In this document: positions 25,601 through 38,030 of the stretch, one piece after another
Position numbering within the stretch: position 1 is the first letter of the stretch
Layout: every line of letters begins with the position of its first letter
Assembly (NCBI GenBank): GCA_021442155.1
Contig: CM038216.1
Location: forward strand, 88,384,945 to 88,448,944
Reading direction: 5' to 3'
Length of the DNA stretch: 64,000 nt
Source of the DNA: Cymbidium sinense
Lineage: Eukaryota > Streptophyta > Magnoliopsida > Asparagales > Orchidaceae
Notes under the pieces: model-generated
The model's input: only the letters and a program-made list of their open reading frames with translations
Databases searched by the model: none
What the model was told of the DNA's origin: nothing
Translations under genes and position numbers: made by a program

Positions 25601-28600
25601 TAAAATAAAAACTTAAACCTAAATATAAACCTAAAAATTAAAAAAAAATAAAACCTAAACCCTAAACTAAAAAAAAACCTAAACCTAAAATAAAAATAAA
25701 ATAAACCTAAACTAAAAAAAATTAAACATAAACCTAAACTAAAAATAAGCTAAACCTAAACCTAGACCTAAACTAAATAAAACAAAATAAACTAAAAATA
25801 AATGTAAACCTAAACTAAAACATAAAACCTAAAAATAAGCATAAAACCTAAAGCTAAAAAAATAAAATAAAAACCAAAACCTAAACCTAAAAATAAAAAA
25901 TAAAACTTAAACTATAAAAATAAAATAAAAATAAAACTAAACTAAAAATAAACCAAAATTGAAGCCTACACCTAAAAAATAAACTAAAATAAAAAACCTA
26001 AACTAAAATAAATAAACCTAAAATAAATAAACTAAACTAAATAAAAAAACTAAACAAAAATAAAAAATAAATAAAAAATAAACTAAATAAACCTAAACAT
26101 ATTAATTTACTTAATTAAAATAATAATAAAATAAATGATATATAATAAATAAAAAAGCCCTAACCCTAAACCCAAACCCTAAAACTAACCCTAAACCTTA
26201 AACCCTAAACCCTAAACTCTAAACCCAAAACCCAAAACCCTAAACCCAAATCCCTAAAACCCTGAACCCTAAACCTTAAAACTTAAACCCTAAAATCTAC
26301 AACCCTAAACTCTAAACCCTAAACCCCAAACCCTAAACCATAAACTCTAAACACTAAACCCTAAACCCTAAACCCTAAAAGCCTAAACCTAAACTAAATA
26401 AAACCTAATAATAAAATAAACGTAAAAAAAATTATATCTAAATAAAATTAATATAAAATAAAATAAAAACCTAAACTAAAACCTAAACTTAAAATAAAAC
26501 CTAAAATTAATATAAAATAAAATAAATAAAAATTATACTAAAAGAAAATAAATAAAAACATAAAATAAAATAAATAAAATAAAATAAACTAAAAATAAAA
26601 ACTAAATGCAAAACAAAAATAAATTAAACCTAAAATAAAAACCTAAAACCCAAACCTAAAAACATAAAATAAAAAACTAAACCTAAACCTAAAAATAAAA
26701 AATAAACCCTAAAACCTAAACCCAAAACCCAAAACCTTAAACCATAAAACTTACCCTAAACTCTAGACCCTAAACTAACAACACTAAACCCTAAACCTTA
26801 AACCCTTCAAAATATTAAACCTTCAACACTAAATCCTAACAACCTTAACCTAATAAAAACAAAACTTAAAAAATAAAATAAATAAAAAACCTAAATGAAA
26901 ATAAAATAAAATAATAAAAAAAAACTAAACTAAAACCTATACATATACCTAAACTTAAAATAAATTAAACATAAACCCTAAACTAAATAAAATAAGCTAA
27001 AAATAAACCTAAAACTAAACTAAAAAATAAAATTAAAAATAAACCTAAAACCTAAACCTAAACATAAAAGAATAAAATAAAAACCTAAACCTAAACCTAT
27101 AAACCCTAAATCCTAAACCCTAAACCCTAAAAACCCTAAACCCTAAATCTTAACCCTTAAACCATAAGCCCTAAACCCTTAATCCCTATAACCCTAAGCC
27201 CTAAACGCTATAACCTAAAGCCTAAATCTTAAACTAACCATAAACCCTAAGCTAACCCTAAACCTTAAACCCTAAACCCTAACAACCCTAAACCCTAAAC
27301 CCTAAACCCTACACCCTAAAAACCCTAAGCCTAAAACCCTAAACCCTAAACTCTAAACACTAAAACTGAAACCCTAAACCCTTAAGCCTAAACCCTAAAC
27401 CCTGAACCTTAAAAAACTAAAAACCTAAATCTAAACTAAATAAAACTTAATTATAATATAAATAAAAGAACTTAAACTAAAATATAATAATATAAAAAAA
27501 TAAAATAAAAACTTAAGCTAAAACTTAATCCTAATCCTAAACCTAAAATATATATATATATAACTGTGACCCTAAACCTTAAACCTAAAACCATAAACCC
27601 TAAACCATAAATCTAAAGCCCAAAACCCCAAACACTAAACATTAAACCCTAAACTAACCCTAAACCCTAAACCCTAAACTCTAAACCCTAGCCTTAAACA
27701 AACCCTAAACCCTAAAACCCTAAAACCCTTAATCCTAAACCCTAAATAAGCCATAAACCTTAAACCCTAAACCATAAAACCCTAAACCCTAAACCCTAAA
27801 CCCAAAACCCTAAACCCTAAATGCTAAAACCCTAAACCTTAAACCTTAAACCCTAACCCTAAAACCAACAACCTTCAACCTTAAACCCCCAAACCCTAAA
27901 CCCTAAACTTAAACATTAAACCCTAAACCGTAAATCCTAAACCCTAAAAACCTAACAACCTAAATCAAAACTAAATAAAATAAAAAAACCCTAAACCTAA
28001 ATAATATAAATAAAATAAAATAAAATAAAAACATAAACTAAAACTAAAACCTAAACCTAAACAAAAAATAAAATAAAATAAAAAATAAACACTAAACTAA
28101 ATTAAAATAAATAGAAACCTTAACTACATTAAAAAAATAAAATAAACCTAAAAATAAAAAAACCTAAAACATAAAACAAAAACCTAAACCCAAAACCTAA
28201 AAATAAAAAATAAAACCTAAATAAAATAATAAATAATCCCTAAACCCTAAACCCTAAACCTACAATACTTAACCCTAAACCCTTAATCTTAAAAAACACT
28301 AAATCCCACACTCTAAACCCTAAAAACCATAACCTAAACTAAATAAATCCTAAAAATAAAATAAATAAAAAACCTAAACCTAAATTAATAAAGTAAAATA
28401 AAATAAATTAAAATAAAAACCTAAACTAAAGCATAAACCATTAAATAAAATAAAAATTAAAAACTAAACAAAAATAAAATAAATAAAAACCTAAACTAAA
28501 CTAAAAAATAAAATTAGCCTAAAAATAAAAAACTTAAATAAAATAAAAACCAATTTTAAAATAAAAATAAAATAAAATCCAATTTTAAAATAAAAATAAA

Positions 28601-28830
28601 ATAAACCTAAAATTAGATAAAAACTAAATAAAAACTTAAGCCGAAAAAATAAACCTAAAAAAAAACTTTAAAAAATAAAAATAAAACCCAAACCCTAAAC
28701 TAAAAAAAAACCTAAACCTAAAATAAACTTAATTCTAAACTAAAATAAACTAAACTAAAATAAATAAAATGATAAACTAAACCTAAACCCTAAACTAAAT
28801 AAAATAAAATAAATTAAAAATAAACCTAAA
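22601..28830 (+). repeat. Degenerate telomere-like array, C-strand, longest uninterrupted segment
   Basis: About 6.2 kb with at least three A-rich units, ending in the recurrent module at about 23530 (CTACTTGTTCAAATAATTT variant), 24595 (CTACTTGTTTACTTAATTTT) and 26095 (ATTAATTTACTTAATTAAAA). CCCTAAA-rich stretches lie near 22610-22880, 24640-24890, 26150-26380, 27090-27400 and 27570-27970. A perfect-hexamer (CCTAAA) run of five to six units is at about 24424-24458. A ~30-base direct repeat (CCAATTTTAAAATAAAAATA) occurs twice at 28550-28605. No gene is seen. Confidence 0.9.
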
Positions 28831-30400
28831 CCTTGTGTATAACTTCTAATATTTTAATGTTTAGACTAATTTTATGATTTTTTATCTTAAGCAATAACTT
28901 ATGATGTGATATGCAATATAATATAATATAATATGCCATAGTGTATTATAATATAGGATGCCACAACATAGTGTAGCATCTTGCATTATAGCATACTAAT
29001 GTGCATAACTACTTATTGTTTAGCATATTTTAGCTTGTTATAATATGAAGTAGTAGAGTTTGTACTAGTATAATTCATAGAAATACTGATTTATATGCTG
29101 AGATGATGGGATTTGCCCAAATTTAAGGTAAGCTTTAGGGAATATCATTTTATGGTGTGTCATTTAATCAAAAGAATGGAATTTTGCATTCAAAATAAAG
29201 GTTCAACAAAATTTTATAAAGTTTTTGCTTAAAGTGATTCATTTTAAGGTGTACTATAAGATAATATAATATATGAAAGCATATTAAAATATAATGTACA
29301 TAATAATATATATAACTTCACATATATATGAATGTAGTGGAGTGTTACTAAATGTTATTATACATTTTAGTATGTTTTACTTTTGTTATAATACATTTGG
29401 TCAAAACACACAAAAATGTAAATTTGAAGGTTCAGATAGAAGAATTTGGCCAAATTCACAGCACACATGAAGAAGCAACACTAAAATTATAATAGAAAAA
29501 TAACAATTGTACATCCAAAATGAACATTATTCATATTTTGAGAAAAGTTTGTTATTTATTCCTTTTAAGTGATTCTAATGAGGCATAATGTTAGAAAATA
29601 TATTATATTATTACAAATTATAAAATAACATCATATATTATAAAAAATATAGTGTGGTAATTCACACTATAATATGTTTAGCATGATATTGTATAGTTTG
29701 TTTGAGCTTACACCATGACAATTCATAAAATGTTCATTACAATGTTAAGATAATGTAATTGGAAAAAATACATTATTATGCATTTAGTTGAGGTATTAAA
29801 GGTGTGCATAAGAGAAGAAATAAGATTTGATGAGAATTCCATGTCATGGAGGAGGAGATCCAGGGGATCACACATGCATTGGACATGACATGTGAGGGGT
29901 CTATGTCGAGGGCATAGAAGAATAAAATCTTCTTGGGATAAGGTTTGAAGTTTATTTGATTAGATAATTTATGGAAAAAATTTTTGCAAAGTATAAGAAT
30001 CTATAAACCACCAAGGATTAGAATCAAATTGACTTTAATTTATTTTATTTTAATTGATATGGAGGCCTATCTGTTAGAGATATGGGCTCGAGTTCACTGG
30101 GGATTGGGTATATGAACCTTCCACTAAGGAAGCAGGTTTGGGCTATTCATTGGGGATTGGGAATTGAGTTTGATTTCATAGATTTGTTTGGTGATGTATC
30201 CACTAGGGGTAAGAGTTTGGTTGGATTTGCTTGATTTATACACTTCTCATGGCATTGGTTTAATTTGGCTCCATTGGGGAGGTCAGTTTTGAATTTGATA
30301 TATTTGCTTGACTTATTTATATATGATTTGGGGCTCCACTAGGGAGAAGGGTGTGATTTAACTCCACTAAGAAAAATTAGATTGGGTTTAATTTATCTGA
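28831..30400. other. Left part of the 11-kb insertion: AT-rich, unclassified
   Basis: The array stops at about 28830 and non-telomeric sequence begins (CTTGTGTATAACTTC). 28900-29800 is AT-rich with many TATAATAT words and no open frame of note. 30060-30400 holds repeated short phrases such as CCACTAGGG and TTGGGGATTGGG about 60-100 bases apart. By position this could be the 3' LTR or 3' untranslated end of the minus-strand gypsy element to its right, but I could not find LTR ends, so that is inference. Confidence 0.45.
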
Positions 30401-32165
30401 GTTAATATATGGACCTTGTCAGTGTGCAATGGACCCATTGAGATGGGGCTATATCAGCCTTGACCTACCAAAGGTTTACAAATCCAAAGGGGTAGTCTAT
30501 TGGATATGGGGTAGAGCCAGCCAACCTAAGCGGTTATCTTTCGGGGTGCAATAGCTGTGCTAGGAAGAAGGTGTAGTAGACCTACATCTTCTAAAGCGAG
30601 GAACAATCAATAGAGGCAGTTGTTGGATGCCCAACAAATCGAACCTGGCATAGGGCGACTATTGAGTGAATGCCACTACGGACTTATGTCAACCCAAAAG
30701 TAGTCAGGATTAATTTTATCTTACATTCATGTGATTTCATACGATTTATTTCATTTAGTTTAATTTTGAATTAAAGAAATATTCACTTGGGATGTGAGCT
30801 CGATCAAATTTGATAGGTCTAATTTATGGACCATGTCAGTGTGCAATGGACCCACTGAGAATAAGCTATATCAGAATTATCCTATCTCAGATTTACAAAT
30901 CCAAAGGGATACTCTACTGGCCATGGGGTAGAGCTTGCCAACCTAAGGGGTTCCCTTTCAGTGTGCAATGTTTGTGCTAGGAAGAAGGTGCAACAGACTT
31001 ACATCTTCTAAAGCAAGGAACAACCACTGGGGTGACCTGTTGGTAGCACAATAAATCAAACTTGACTTAGGGGAGACTATTGAGTGAGCTGTCAAGGACT
31101 TATATCAACTCAACAGTAGTCAGGCGACTCCTATAGGGAGGTTTGCTAACATTAACCTAAAGATAGGATTCCTTCTCAAGAAAAGGTATCGCTATGGTTG
31201 TCCTCCTATACCATAAGTGAATATATATATTTTTTTATATGTTTGTGTGAACCCTATTGGTGTACGAGGGACCACACTAAGAAGGTACTACATCAGCCTT
31301 AAATTATCTCAAGTTTACTAGACTAAGGCAGAAGCTGCACATCTACATGATGGATTCTCCAACCACAGGAGTGGTTACTAGGAAAGGGGAACTTTCCAAT
31401 CCGATAGTAACCTAGGTAGTTTCTAAATGAGGTCACAAAGGATGTTATCCAAATATAGTGACCACAGGGGAGGTGCTGCTAGGGGCATTATCCTAAGCCC
31501 TAGAAAGGAAAGGCTATAAGTTTATAGTGGCCAACTCAATAAGAAAGCATAGCAGACTTACATCTGCCATGAGTGGTGTATCCTAAGGTGCGAGAACCAA
31601 CTAACCTAAGGTTTATCCATCAGCATGAGTGGTGGATCCGTCAACATAGTGAGAACCAACCAACCTAAGGTGCCCATTGGTGTGCAATAATCAATCTGGA
31701 AAGAAAGCATGTAGGCTTACAACCTTCCAAGCAAAATTGATCATTGAGATAGTCTATCGTCGATGGGATGGATACTATTTGAGATAGAGTGACTGCTAAG
31801 GGGGACCCCTGAGGAAGGACTAGACCCAAACTTGAACTAGTAAGGAGGGAAAGAGCTGCTTGGGGACCTATCCTAAACCTCAAATATACTCGACCCAGTC
31901 AGTGCATGAAAGCTAATCAAAGAACAAAGTGTAGTAGACTCACATCCTCTTAAATGAAACTAACTTGAGGTAGCCTACCATCCACGTAGTAAGCCATGCC
32001 AAATTAACAAGGCTCTCATGAGCAATGGCATAACAAACTTACATCCTGCAAAGCAAGAAGACCACTAGGGGTGACACGTTAGGCCGACCTAGTGCAGCTA
32101 CTAAGTGAGTCTCACTTAGGGAGTTATCTCAACTTAGAGTAGCTCGACATAAAAGATATGTGTTT
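30401..32165 (-). repeat. Tandem subrepeats (~420 bases) downstream of gypsy integrase
   Basis: A block starting near 30412 (GTCAGTGTGCAATGGACCCA) recurs near 30832 with shared phrases in the same order: TTTACAAATCCAAAGGG, GGGGTAGAGC, GTGCTAGGAAGAAGGTG, AGACTATTGAGTGA and AGTAGTCAGG. Less regular derivatives containing an AGACTTACATC-like core continue at about 31545, 31700, 31930 and 32035. Tat-lineage retrotransposons often carry tandem repeats between integrase and the 3' LTR, which fits this location relative to the minus-strand polyprotein. No coding sequence is seen. Confidence 0.65.
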
Positions 32166-32344
32166 ATTTTATATGTTTGTGTGTAGTTTGTGTTCTTATT
32201 GTGTCAATGAAAGATAGGATGTTGCTCAGGTTCCTTACTCCTACCCTAAACACATCATGACAGATTCACAAATAAGAATACTTTTAATATGGAACATACT
32301 GAATTTGAAATGGAATTTTCATTGATGGTAACTATTTTTAAACA

Positions 32345-33526
32345 TAATTTATATTATTTCTTTAAGTAGAGCCTATTGATTGGAAGCATTGGGCGCTCTC
32401 CTTTATGATTAATAAGCTGATAAAATCCTTTTTGGCAGGCCTTCTCTATGGCAAAAGGGCCTTTCCAAGTGGGTTTAAACATGTCTCCCATCTTACGACG
32501 GGCAATAATAGGTCTCCTTAGATTTAAAATAAGCTCTCTTACGTGAAAAGATCTTTGAAGGACCAACTTATTATGAGCTTGAATCATTTTAGCTTCATAC
32601 AACTTGAGGTTTTAGCATGCCCACAAGCGTCTATCCTCCAAACCATCAAGCTTTTCTAACTGCAATTTGGCATTCTACTCTATTGTGACCTTGCTACCCA
32701 CAGCTATCCTTAGTGGAGGGAGTTGGACTTCTAATGATATAATGACTTAGGACCCATACACTAAGGCAAAAGTAGTAGACTAAGTTGGAGTTCTATATGT
32801 GGTGCGGTAGGCCCACAAGGCTTCAACTAACTGCTCATGCCACAATCACTTATTGTTATCGAGTACCTTCTTCAGTATTTGGATGAGATTTTTGTTGAAG
32901 GCTTCTGCTAAGTCATTTTCCTTCAAGTAGTTTATTATAAAATATCTCTAATCTATATTATGTCTTTGGCCAAAGTTATTGACCTCGGTGCTCTCAAATG
33001 CAATACCATTATCATATATAATTCATCGAGGTACTCTGAACCTATATTTGATATGGTTCCTAAAAAATTGAAGCACATACAGAGCTATGACCTCTTTGAG
33101 TGGAATCACCTTTACCCATTTGAAAAAGTTATCAGTAGTAGCTAAGATGAATCGATGACCCTTAGAAGAAGGAGGACCAATCAAACCCACTAAGTTGGTT
33201 CCCTAACATTTGAATGGCCATGAGGCTTGTATAGGATGTAGAATGTTGGGTGGTTGCTGTAGGGCCATACCATGTATTTGACATATGTGGTATCGCCTAG
33301 CCATATCCATGCAATCTTTGATCATCAATGACCAGTAGTATTCTATTATCTTGATCTTGGTTTTCATCTTTGGATCAGATTGGTTGGCTCCACATAATCT
33401 TGAGTGTACTTCGATCACGATCTTACAGGCTTCGTGCATGTCTAAATAATGTAACCACGTATGATCAAAAGATCGCCAGTACAAGACACCATCCACAAGA
33501 GCATAGGAAAGTGCTCTCTGCTTCAT
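32345..33526 (-). pseudogene. Gypsy integrase (zinc-binding, core and C-terminal parts), broken
   Basis: Zinc-binding part (33526-33203): ALVDGVLYWRSF, then CKIVIEVHSRLCGANQSDPK, and RRYHICQIHG with the CxxC damaged. The core (about 33190-32640) reads LVGLIGPPSSKGHRFILATT, with Gly where the first catalytic Asp is expected. RVPR-stop-IIYDNG keeps the second Asp and ENDLAEAFNK keeps the Glu. HEQLVEALWAYRTTYRTPT is a hallmark of this lineage. The C-terminal part (32602-32345) reads MYEAKMIQAHNK through PTWKGPFAIEKACQKGFYQL to NRLYLKK. Integrase joins element DNA to the host chromosome. The lost Asp and several stops make it inactive. The reading frame is almost continuous, so most damage is point mutation. 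Confidence 0.87.
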
Positions 33527-33597
33527 CTGATGGGCTTGGGACTTCTCTTGAGGTAGTTATCCTTTATTTAGGTAATCCCTGAATGGTTTCCTCCAAT

Positions 33598-34090
33598 CTA
33601 ACTCCTCATTTTCTTGGCAATGGAAACCTCCCATTCAAGAGAGTACTTTTTTATGAGTTCAATATCAATAAGGGACACGACTTGTCTATTTTGGACCTTT
33701 ATTGATATGGACTCATCCTTTGGACATGGCAACTCCTTTGCAAGCTTGGCTAATGCATACGCTATGGCATTCTCTCCTCGAGGAATCTTATAAATGATAG
33801 TCTCTGGGATTTGGGCCAAGAACTCCATGGTGTACTTACAGTGGTGATGGAGCTTGGGCTTTATAACCTTATAGGACCCAGTGATTTGGTTGATAACTAG
33901 TTGAGAATCTTTGAAGATGTTGATGTTATGGATGTGTAGAGTAAAGGCTAACTCCAGACTGGCAATCAGATCCTCATATTTTACTTCATTGTTTGTGCAA
34001 GGATTGGATAGAAGATATGAGAATCTCATCAAAGTAGATTATGGTTCTTCTTCCCTTTGAGAGGAAGCCGCACCATCAAAGTACATCTCA
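33598..34090 (-). pseudogene. Gypsy second RNase H (aRNH type), broken
   Basis: Upstream of the longest open piece (34032-33598, 144 codons) the frame reads FDGAASSQREEEP then a stop, which supplies the first catalytic Asp of a YFDGAA-type motif. Then come FSYLLSNPCTNNEVKYEDLI (Glu position), IFKDSQLVINQITGSY (Asp position) and RGENAIAYALAKLAKEL. In the last block the usual Asp (A.aDaLA) has become Tyr. NNEAEYEALI and DSQLVI blocks are characteristic of the archaeal-type RNase H acquired by Tat-lineage gypsy elements. It lies between the RT-linked RNase H and integrase, as expected. Confidence 0.85.
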
Positions 34091-34149
34091 CAGTAGTGAA
34101 TTATAATATCCTCTAAGTTCATGATTTGTTCATCGGGGTGATCATCACT

Positions 34150-34745
34150 AAGGAAAGAGTCAGCAGGAACTGGGTATGCTACTAAAAAAATTACTAGCAC
34201 TTATCCTTTCATCGCACAGAGGGGTACAAAGGTAATGTTAAATTACGAGAGGATCATGGACCATCGTGCCAACCATTCAGATAGTATCAGCCATGTCATG
34301 AGATACTATAGTGGATTGATCCTAAAGATTAGATTTACCTTATGAGAAAGCATGTAGTGCTATAGCTTTTGGGATGCAAAGATTAAAGCTAGGCAATGCT
34401 TTTCAATGGGTGGATAATTAGCCTCAATATGGACTACACGACGGCTAAGGTAGTAGAGTGTGTTTTCTTTCCCTTCATCATTTTCTTGGGTCAACAAAAT
34501 ACTAATGGAGTAGTCTAACACAACAGTGTAAAGCATGAGTGACTTGCCCGAGATAGGGGCTGCTAGAATCGACGCCATCATCCGGTAATGCTTGATGTCT
34601 TCGAAGGCATGCTAACACTTGTCATCCCACTTGAACTTGGCATCCTTTTTAACAAGTGCTGAGAATGGCTGACATCTTCTTAATAGGTTAAATATAAAGC
34701 ATTTTAAATATGCCAACCCTTGGAATGATCTGAGTTGAGTTAAAC
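34150..34745 (-). pseudogene. Gypsy RT thumb and RT-linked RNase H, palm missing
   Basis: From about 34740 the minus strand reads LTQLRSFQGLAYLKCF...CQPFSALVKKDAKFKWDD, the connection after the RT palm. It continues through HAFEDIKHYRMMASILAAPI into RNase H: VVLDYSISILLTQENDEGKE, YYLSRRV and NYPPIEKHCLALIFASQKL (34581-34360). The tail to about 34200 still resembles the end of this domain (NPL-stop-YL, LARWSMILS, FNITFVP). The LDYS Asp and the IEKH Glu are kept. No F.D.TxAFx or YxDD block occurs between here and the linker at 34740, so the palm is deleted. Confidence 0.83.
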
Positions 34746-35481
34746 TTTTAGAGGGTGGCATTTCAAATATTGCCTAACTAAGTCATTGGTTTCAATTTCT
34801 TTCAATAAAGAACTGATGCATGTCGGGCGTGGATCTTCTTCAGTGCCTAAGTTGATTTTCTTAAGCTCGTTGATTGTTGACATGATCTTCTTTAAACTTT
34901 GGTGGTGCATCTTTGACTTCAAAATCATCTAAATAATCTGAAGTTTCTATGCACAACTCCTCATATGAGTTAATGTGATTTGAAAAGAACCTATTGAATT
35001 CCATGTGATCGGTGATGACTATGCAGTAATCGCCATCATTGATTGGATTCACTGTACCAAATCCTAGTCTTGGTCTTGATTGAAAGCTTTTGCATTTGTT
35101 CTTCCATATTCTTTCAGAGTAGTCTGACTTATCCTTTGAAGAAGTATGTGGGATTAACCCATTCTTTGCTAAATTATGAACACAAGGAAAGTACCAATCA
35201 AAAGAAAATTCTATTAAATATTTATATGAATCATCCTCAGGTTCTACATCAACTTCTTGACTTGAAGATGATGCTCTCAAAAAGAACCTCTAAGTCTTCA
35301 CAGCTGTGGATGATGTAGGGGCTTCCTTAACTACCAAACCCTCAACTTTTTGAAAGGAAAGTGGGGCTAGAGCTAAGGTTCCCAACTGATGCCTAATTGT
35401 TTTACATATAGACTTGGATACACTTATTCTTTGCTTTGGAGCCTGATCTTCGTTGCTATATGGCTCTAGTGTCACCTCCAA
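34746..35481 (-). pseudogene. Gypsy protease-RT linker region, broken
   Basis: Two open pieces (35481-35290 and 35280-34861) and a third (34928-34740) cover the linker. The diagnostic part is NLGTEEDPRPTCISSLLKEI near 34845-34790, which in this lineage lies just before RT. GLIPHTSSKDKSD and PRLGFG also resemble the linker of plant gypsy polyproteins. After LLKEIETNDLVRQYLKCHPL the reading meets a stop and then thumb sequence, which places the deletion that removed the RT palm at about 34740. Confidence 0.72.
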
Positions 35482-35756
35482 GGGAATCTACTACTGAGAG
35501 GAGCTAGCTGGTGTGCTAACCATATAAGACTCATCCTATGAACTAGATTCTAAGTCTATATGGAGAGTAGGTGTACTCATGGTAGCTGGTACATATCATC
35601 TATTGGGTGGCCAATAAAGAGGTTTTCCACCCCTGGGACAGCCTCTTCTTCTGCTTAGTGGAGGTCAGGTCATCCTACCCATATGTTCGAATGGAGTAAT
35701 GAACTGTGGGAGGAATCGATTGTCAGGCTCCACTTCCACCTCCATGTCTATTTTTG

Positions 35757-35840
35757 CTCCCTTTTATTTTTTTTCATTTTCTCTGTTCTTTTCTTTTCCT
35801 TTTTTTCTTTTTAATTATTTTTCTATTATTTTAAACTTTG
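35757..35840. repeat. T-rich low-complexity tract inside the gypsy remnant
   Basis: About 80 bases of nearly pure TTTTC/TTTTA words lie between the protease part and the linker. They do not fit a coding region and look like a later expansion or insertion within the dead element. Confidence 0.6.
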
Positions 35841-36125
35841 ACCAAGTTCATGAGAATAAACTTGTTGATTTTGATGGAGGTAGTAAGCCGCATCCTCATA
35901 TATGTTGACCTCATGAACTGTAAATGGATAGAGATATCCTTTGACATAGTAGATGATCCCACCTCTCACGAACTTCATGCACTGATGTAGAGAGGATGAG
36001 ACTATGTTTCTCTCATGTATCCATGGTCTCCCAAGCAAAGCGTTGAAAGATGTATCTGAATTTATAATGTGAAACTTGGCTTCGATCTTCCAATCATCTA
36101 TCTCCAAGGTCAACACTATTGATCC
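35826..36125 (-). pseudogene. Gypsy protease C-terminal part
   Basis: The minus strand reads QDSGSIVLTLEIDDWKIEAK, then FHIINSDTSFNALLGRPWIH, and SSSLHQCMKFVRGGIIYYVK. The SYN.LLGRPWIH and SSLHQ.LKF blocks are standard for the aspartic protease of plant Ty3/gypsy elements. The catalytic DTG/DSG would lie upstream; similarity is lost at about 36125, so the N-terminal part and gag are missing. Such a protease cuts the Gag-Pol precursor. It is not functional here. Confidence 0.8.
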
Positions 36126-38030
36126 TGAGTCCTGTTGACCTCACTTTGCAGACTCAATCTTTCCATATTAGACTTACGAGTATTCTAGATACCTAAGATT
36201 TCCCTAGTCATAAGACACTTCTAACAAATAGGTAAACACTTAAACTAAGGTTAAAGACTTAAAATGGTTAACCATAGGATTAGGTTATGCCATAGGGATT
36301 AGGTTGATCGAGCTATCCTACAACCCAAATCCAATCCATGTTCACCTTCTCAAATCAAACCTCAAGTTCATTTCAAACATCAAATTCAAATCCAAATCCA
36401 AACCCAAATTCCAAAACCAAATGATTGAAGCCGATGATCAAATCCAAACTTGAAACCCTTCCTAAGCAATATGACCTATCCCATGGACTTAGAAAAATCT
36501 TAATCCAAATCAATCCAAAATCAATTGATTTTCTCATAATCAATTTATATCTTCAAACAACTTTCTAAATATAAATCAAATCTACATTCAAATGACCAAA
36601 ACTAAATCAAATTAAATCAAATCCCTTCCTAAGGCATATGTCCTATCCCATGGACTTAGCCAAATCTTAATCCAAATCAAGTCAAACTCAATTGCTTTTC
36701 TGACAAATCAATCATATTTTCAGTCATCTTCACAAATTTAAATGGAATATACATTTAAATCATCAAAACTAAATCAAACCAAATCAAAATACAAACCTAA
36801 GCCACATGACCCAACTCTATGGACTTAACCAAATTCCTTCATTCCAAAACCCAAATTCAATTGATTTTCTCATGAATCAATCATACATTCAATTATATTC
36901 ACAAATATAAATGAAATCTACAATCATCAAGCCAAACCAAAATCAAGCCAAGTCAAACCTAACTAAACCCTTTAAATCAATCTCAACGAAAACAAACTTA
37001 ACCCAAAATCAAGCCAACTAAATCCAATTGGTCCACTTGATCCAAACTGGCCAATTTGATCTATTTGAGCCAAGTTTTGATCCTACCCAAGTTGGATTGA
37101 ACCAATCCCATCAAAACCTCCCATCATGATTGTTGATCACCTTAAGTTAATTAATTATCACAAATTGGGTCACACCAAGTTAACTTGGTCATTTGATCAA
37201 GTCAACCCCTTAACCCATATGAACCCAAACTATCCAAATTCGAACCTATGCCAAATCCCTTAAGACCAATGGTTCATACCAAATCAAAATCAATATTTGA
37301 ATATGACTTGGCCTTCAATTGAGTCAAACCAAACCCAATTGGCCCTCTTGACCCGAGTTAACCCAAATTGACCTAATAGATAAAATTTTGTCAAATCAAA
37401 ATATAAACCAAATTGATTGTAACCAATGGCTCAAGTTCATTCCAAATTGATTGTTTAACTTAACTAAAGCCATGATTGGGCCCAATTGAACCCAGTTGAT
37501 CTACTTAGCCCAAATTGACCTAAAGGGTCAAGTTCCCTAAATCAAAACCAAATCCAAATTAATTGAAACCAAAGCCTATAATCATCTTCAATTGGTCACT
37601 AAACCCAAACCAACACCCAACCTAAACCAATTTGGCCAATGTGGTCAAATTGGTCTTGTTCAACTTTACCCATTTGACTCAAAATGAATTCAAATGAGCC
37701 AAAACCAAATCTAAACCATACTAAACCAAACCAATTGAACGAAAACATCCTAAATGATCATATTAACTTGACCGAACTCTTAGTTTGCCCCAATTTTACC
37801 AACTGGTCAACTTGCCCAACCAATTTAACCTAAATGAGTCAAATTGAGCCAAACCTAACCATATCAACTCCAATTGATTAGAAATTTTGGCTAACCCACT
37901 TTTGGCTAATTTCTAATCTACCCAAATCAAATCTAATTCCAAATGATCATTCTATCCTTGGGTTAGGGCATCACATGAGATAAATATCCCATGTAAGTGG
38001 TCATTTCCATTCATTGACTCATTGGTACTC
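36126..38030 (+). repeat. A/C-rich tandem repeats in a probable LTR-like region
   Basis: At least three tandem units of about 165-170 bases are visible: the phrase CCTATCCCATGGACTTAG lies near 36475 and 36640, with a diverged form CCCAACTCTATGGACTTAA near 36810. The downstream parts share AATTGATTTTCTCAT and CACAAAT-TAAATG blocks. From about 37010 to 37900 a second, looser series repeats CCAATTGG...CTTGACC...CCAAATTGACC words about 130-150 bases apart. No coding region was found. Confidence 0.65.

Larger units (their letters stand above)
32340..36125 (-). mobile_element. Ty3/gypsy LTR retrotransposon remnant, Tat lineage (dual RNase H), minus strand
   Basis: Reading the minus strand from 36125 down, the order is protease end, protease-RT linker, RT thumb only, RNase H, a second RNase H, then integrase with zinc-binding, core and C-terminal parts. 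A second RNase H between the RT-linked one and integrase is the mark of the plant Tat lineage (Tat, Retand, Ogre). Gag is not seen upstream and the RT palm is deleted, so this is an internal fragment and not a whole element. In-frame stops occur in every domain. The block interrupts the telomere-like array together with its flanks at 28831-32340 and 36126-39920. Confidence 0.85.
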
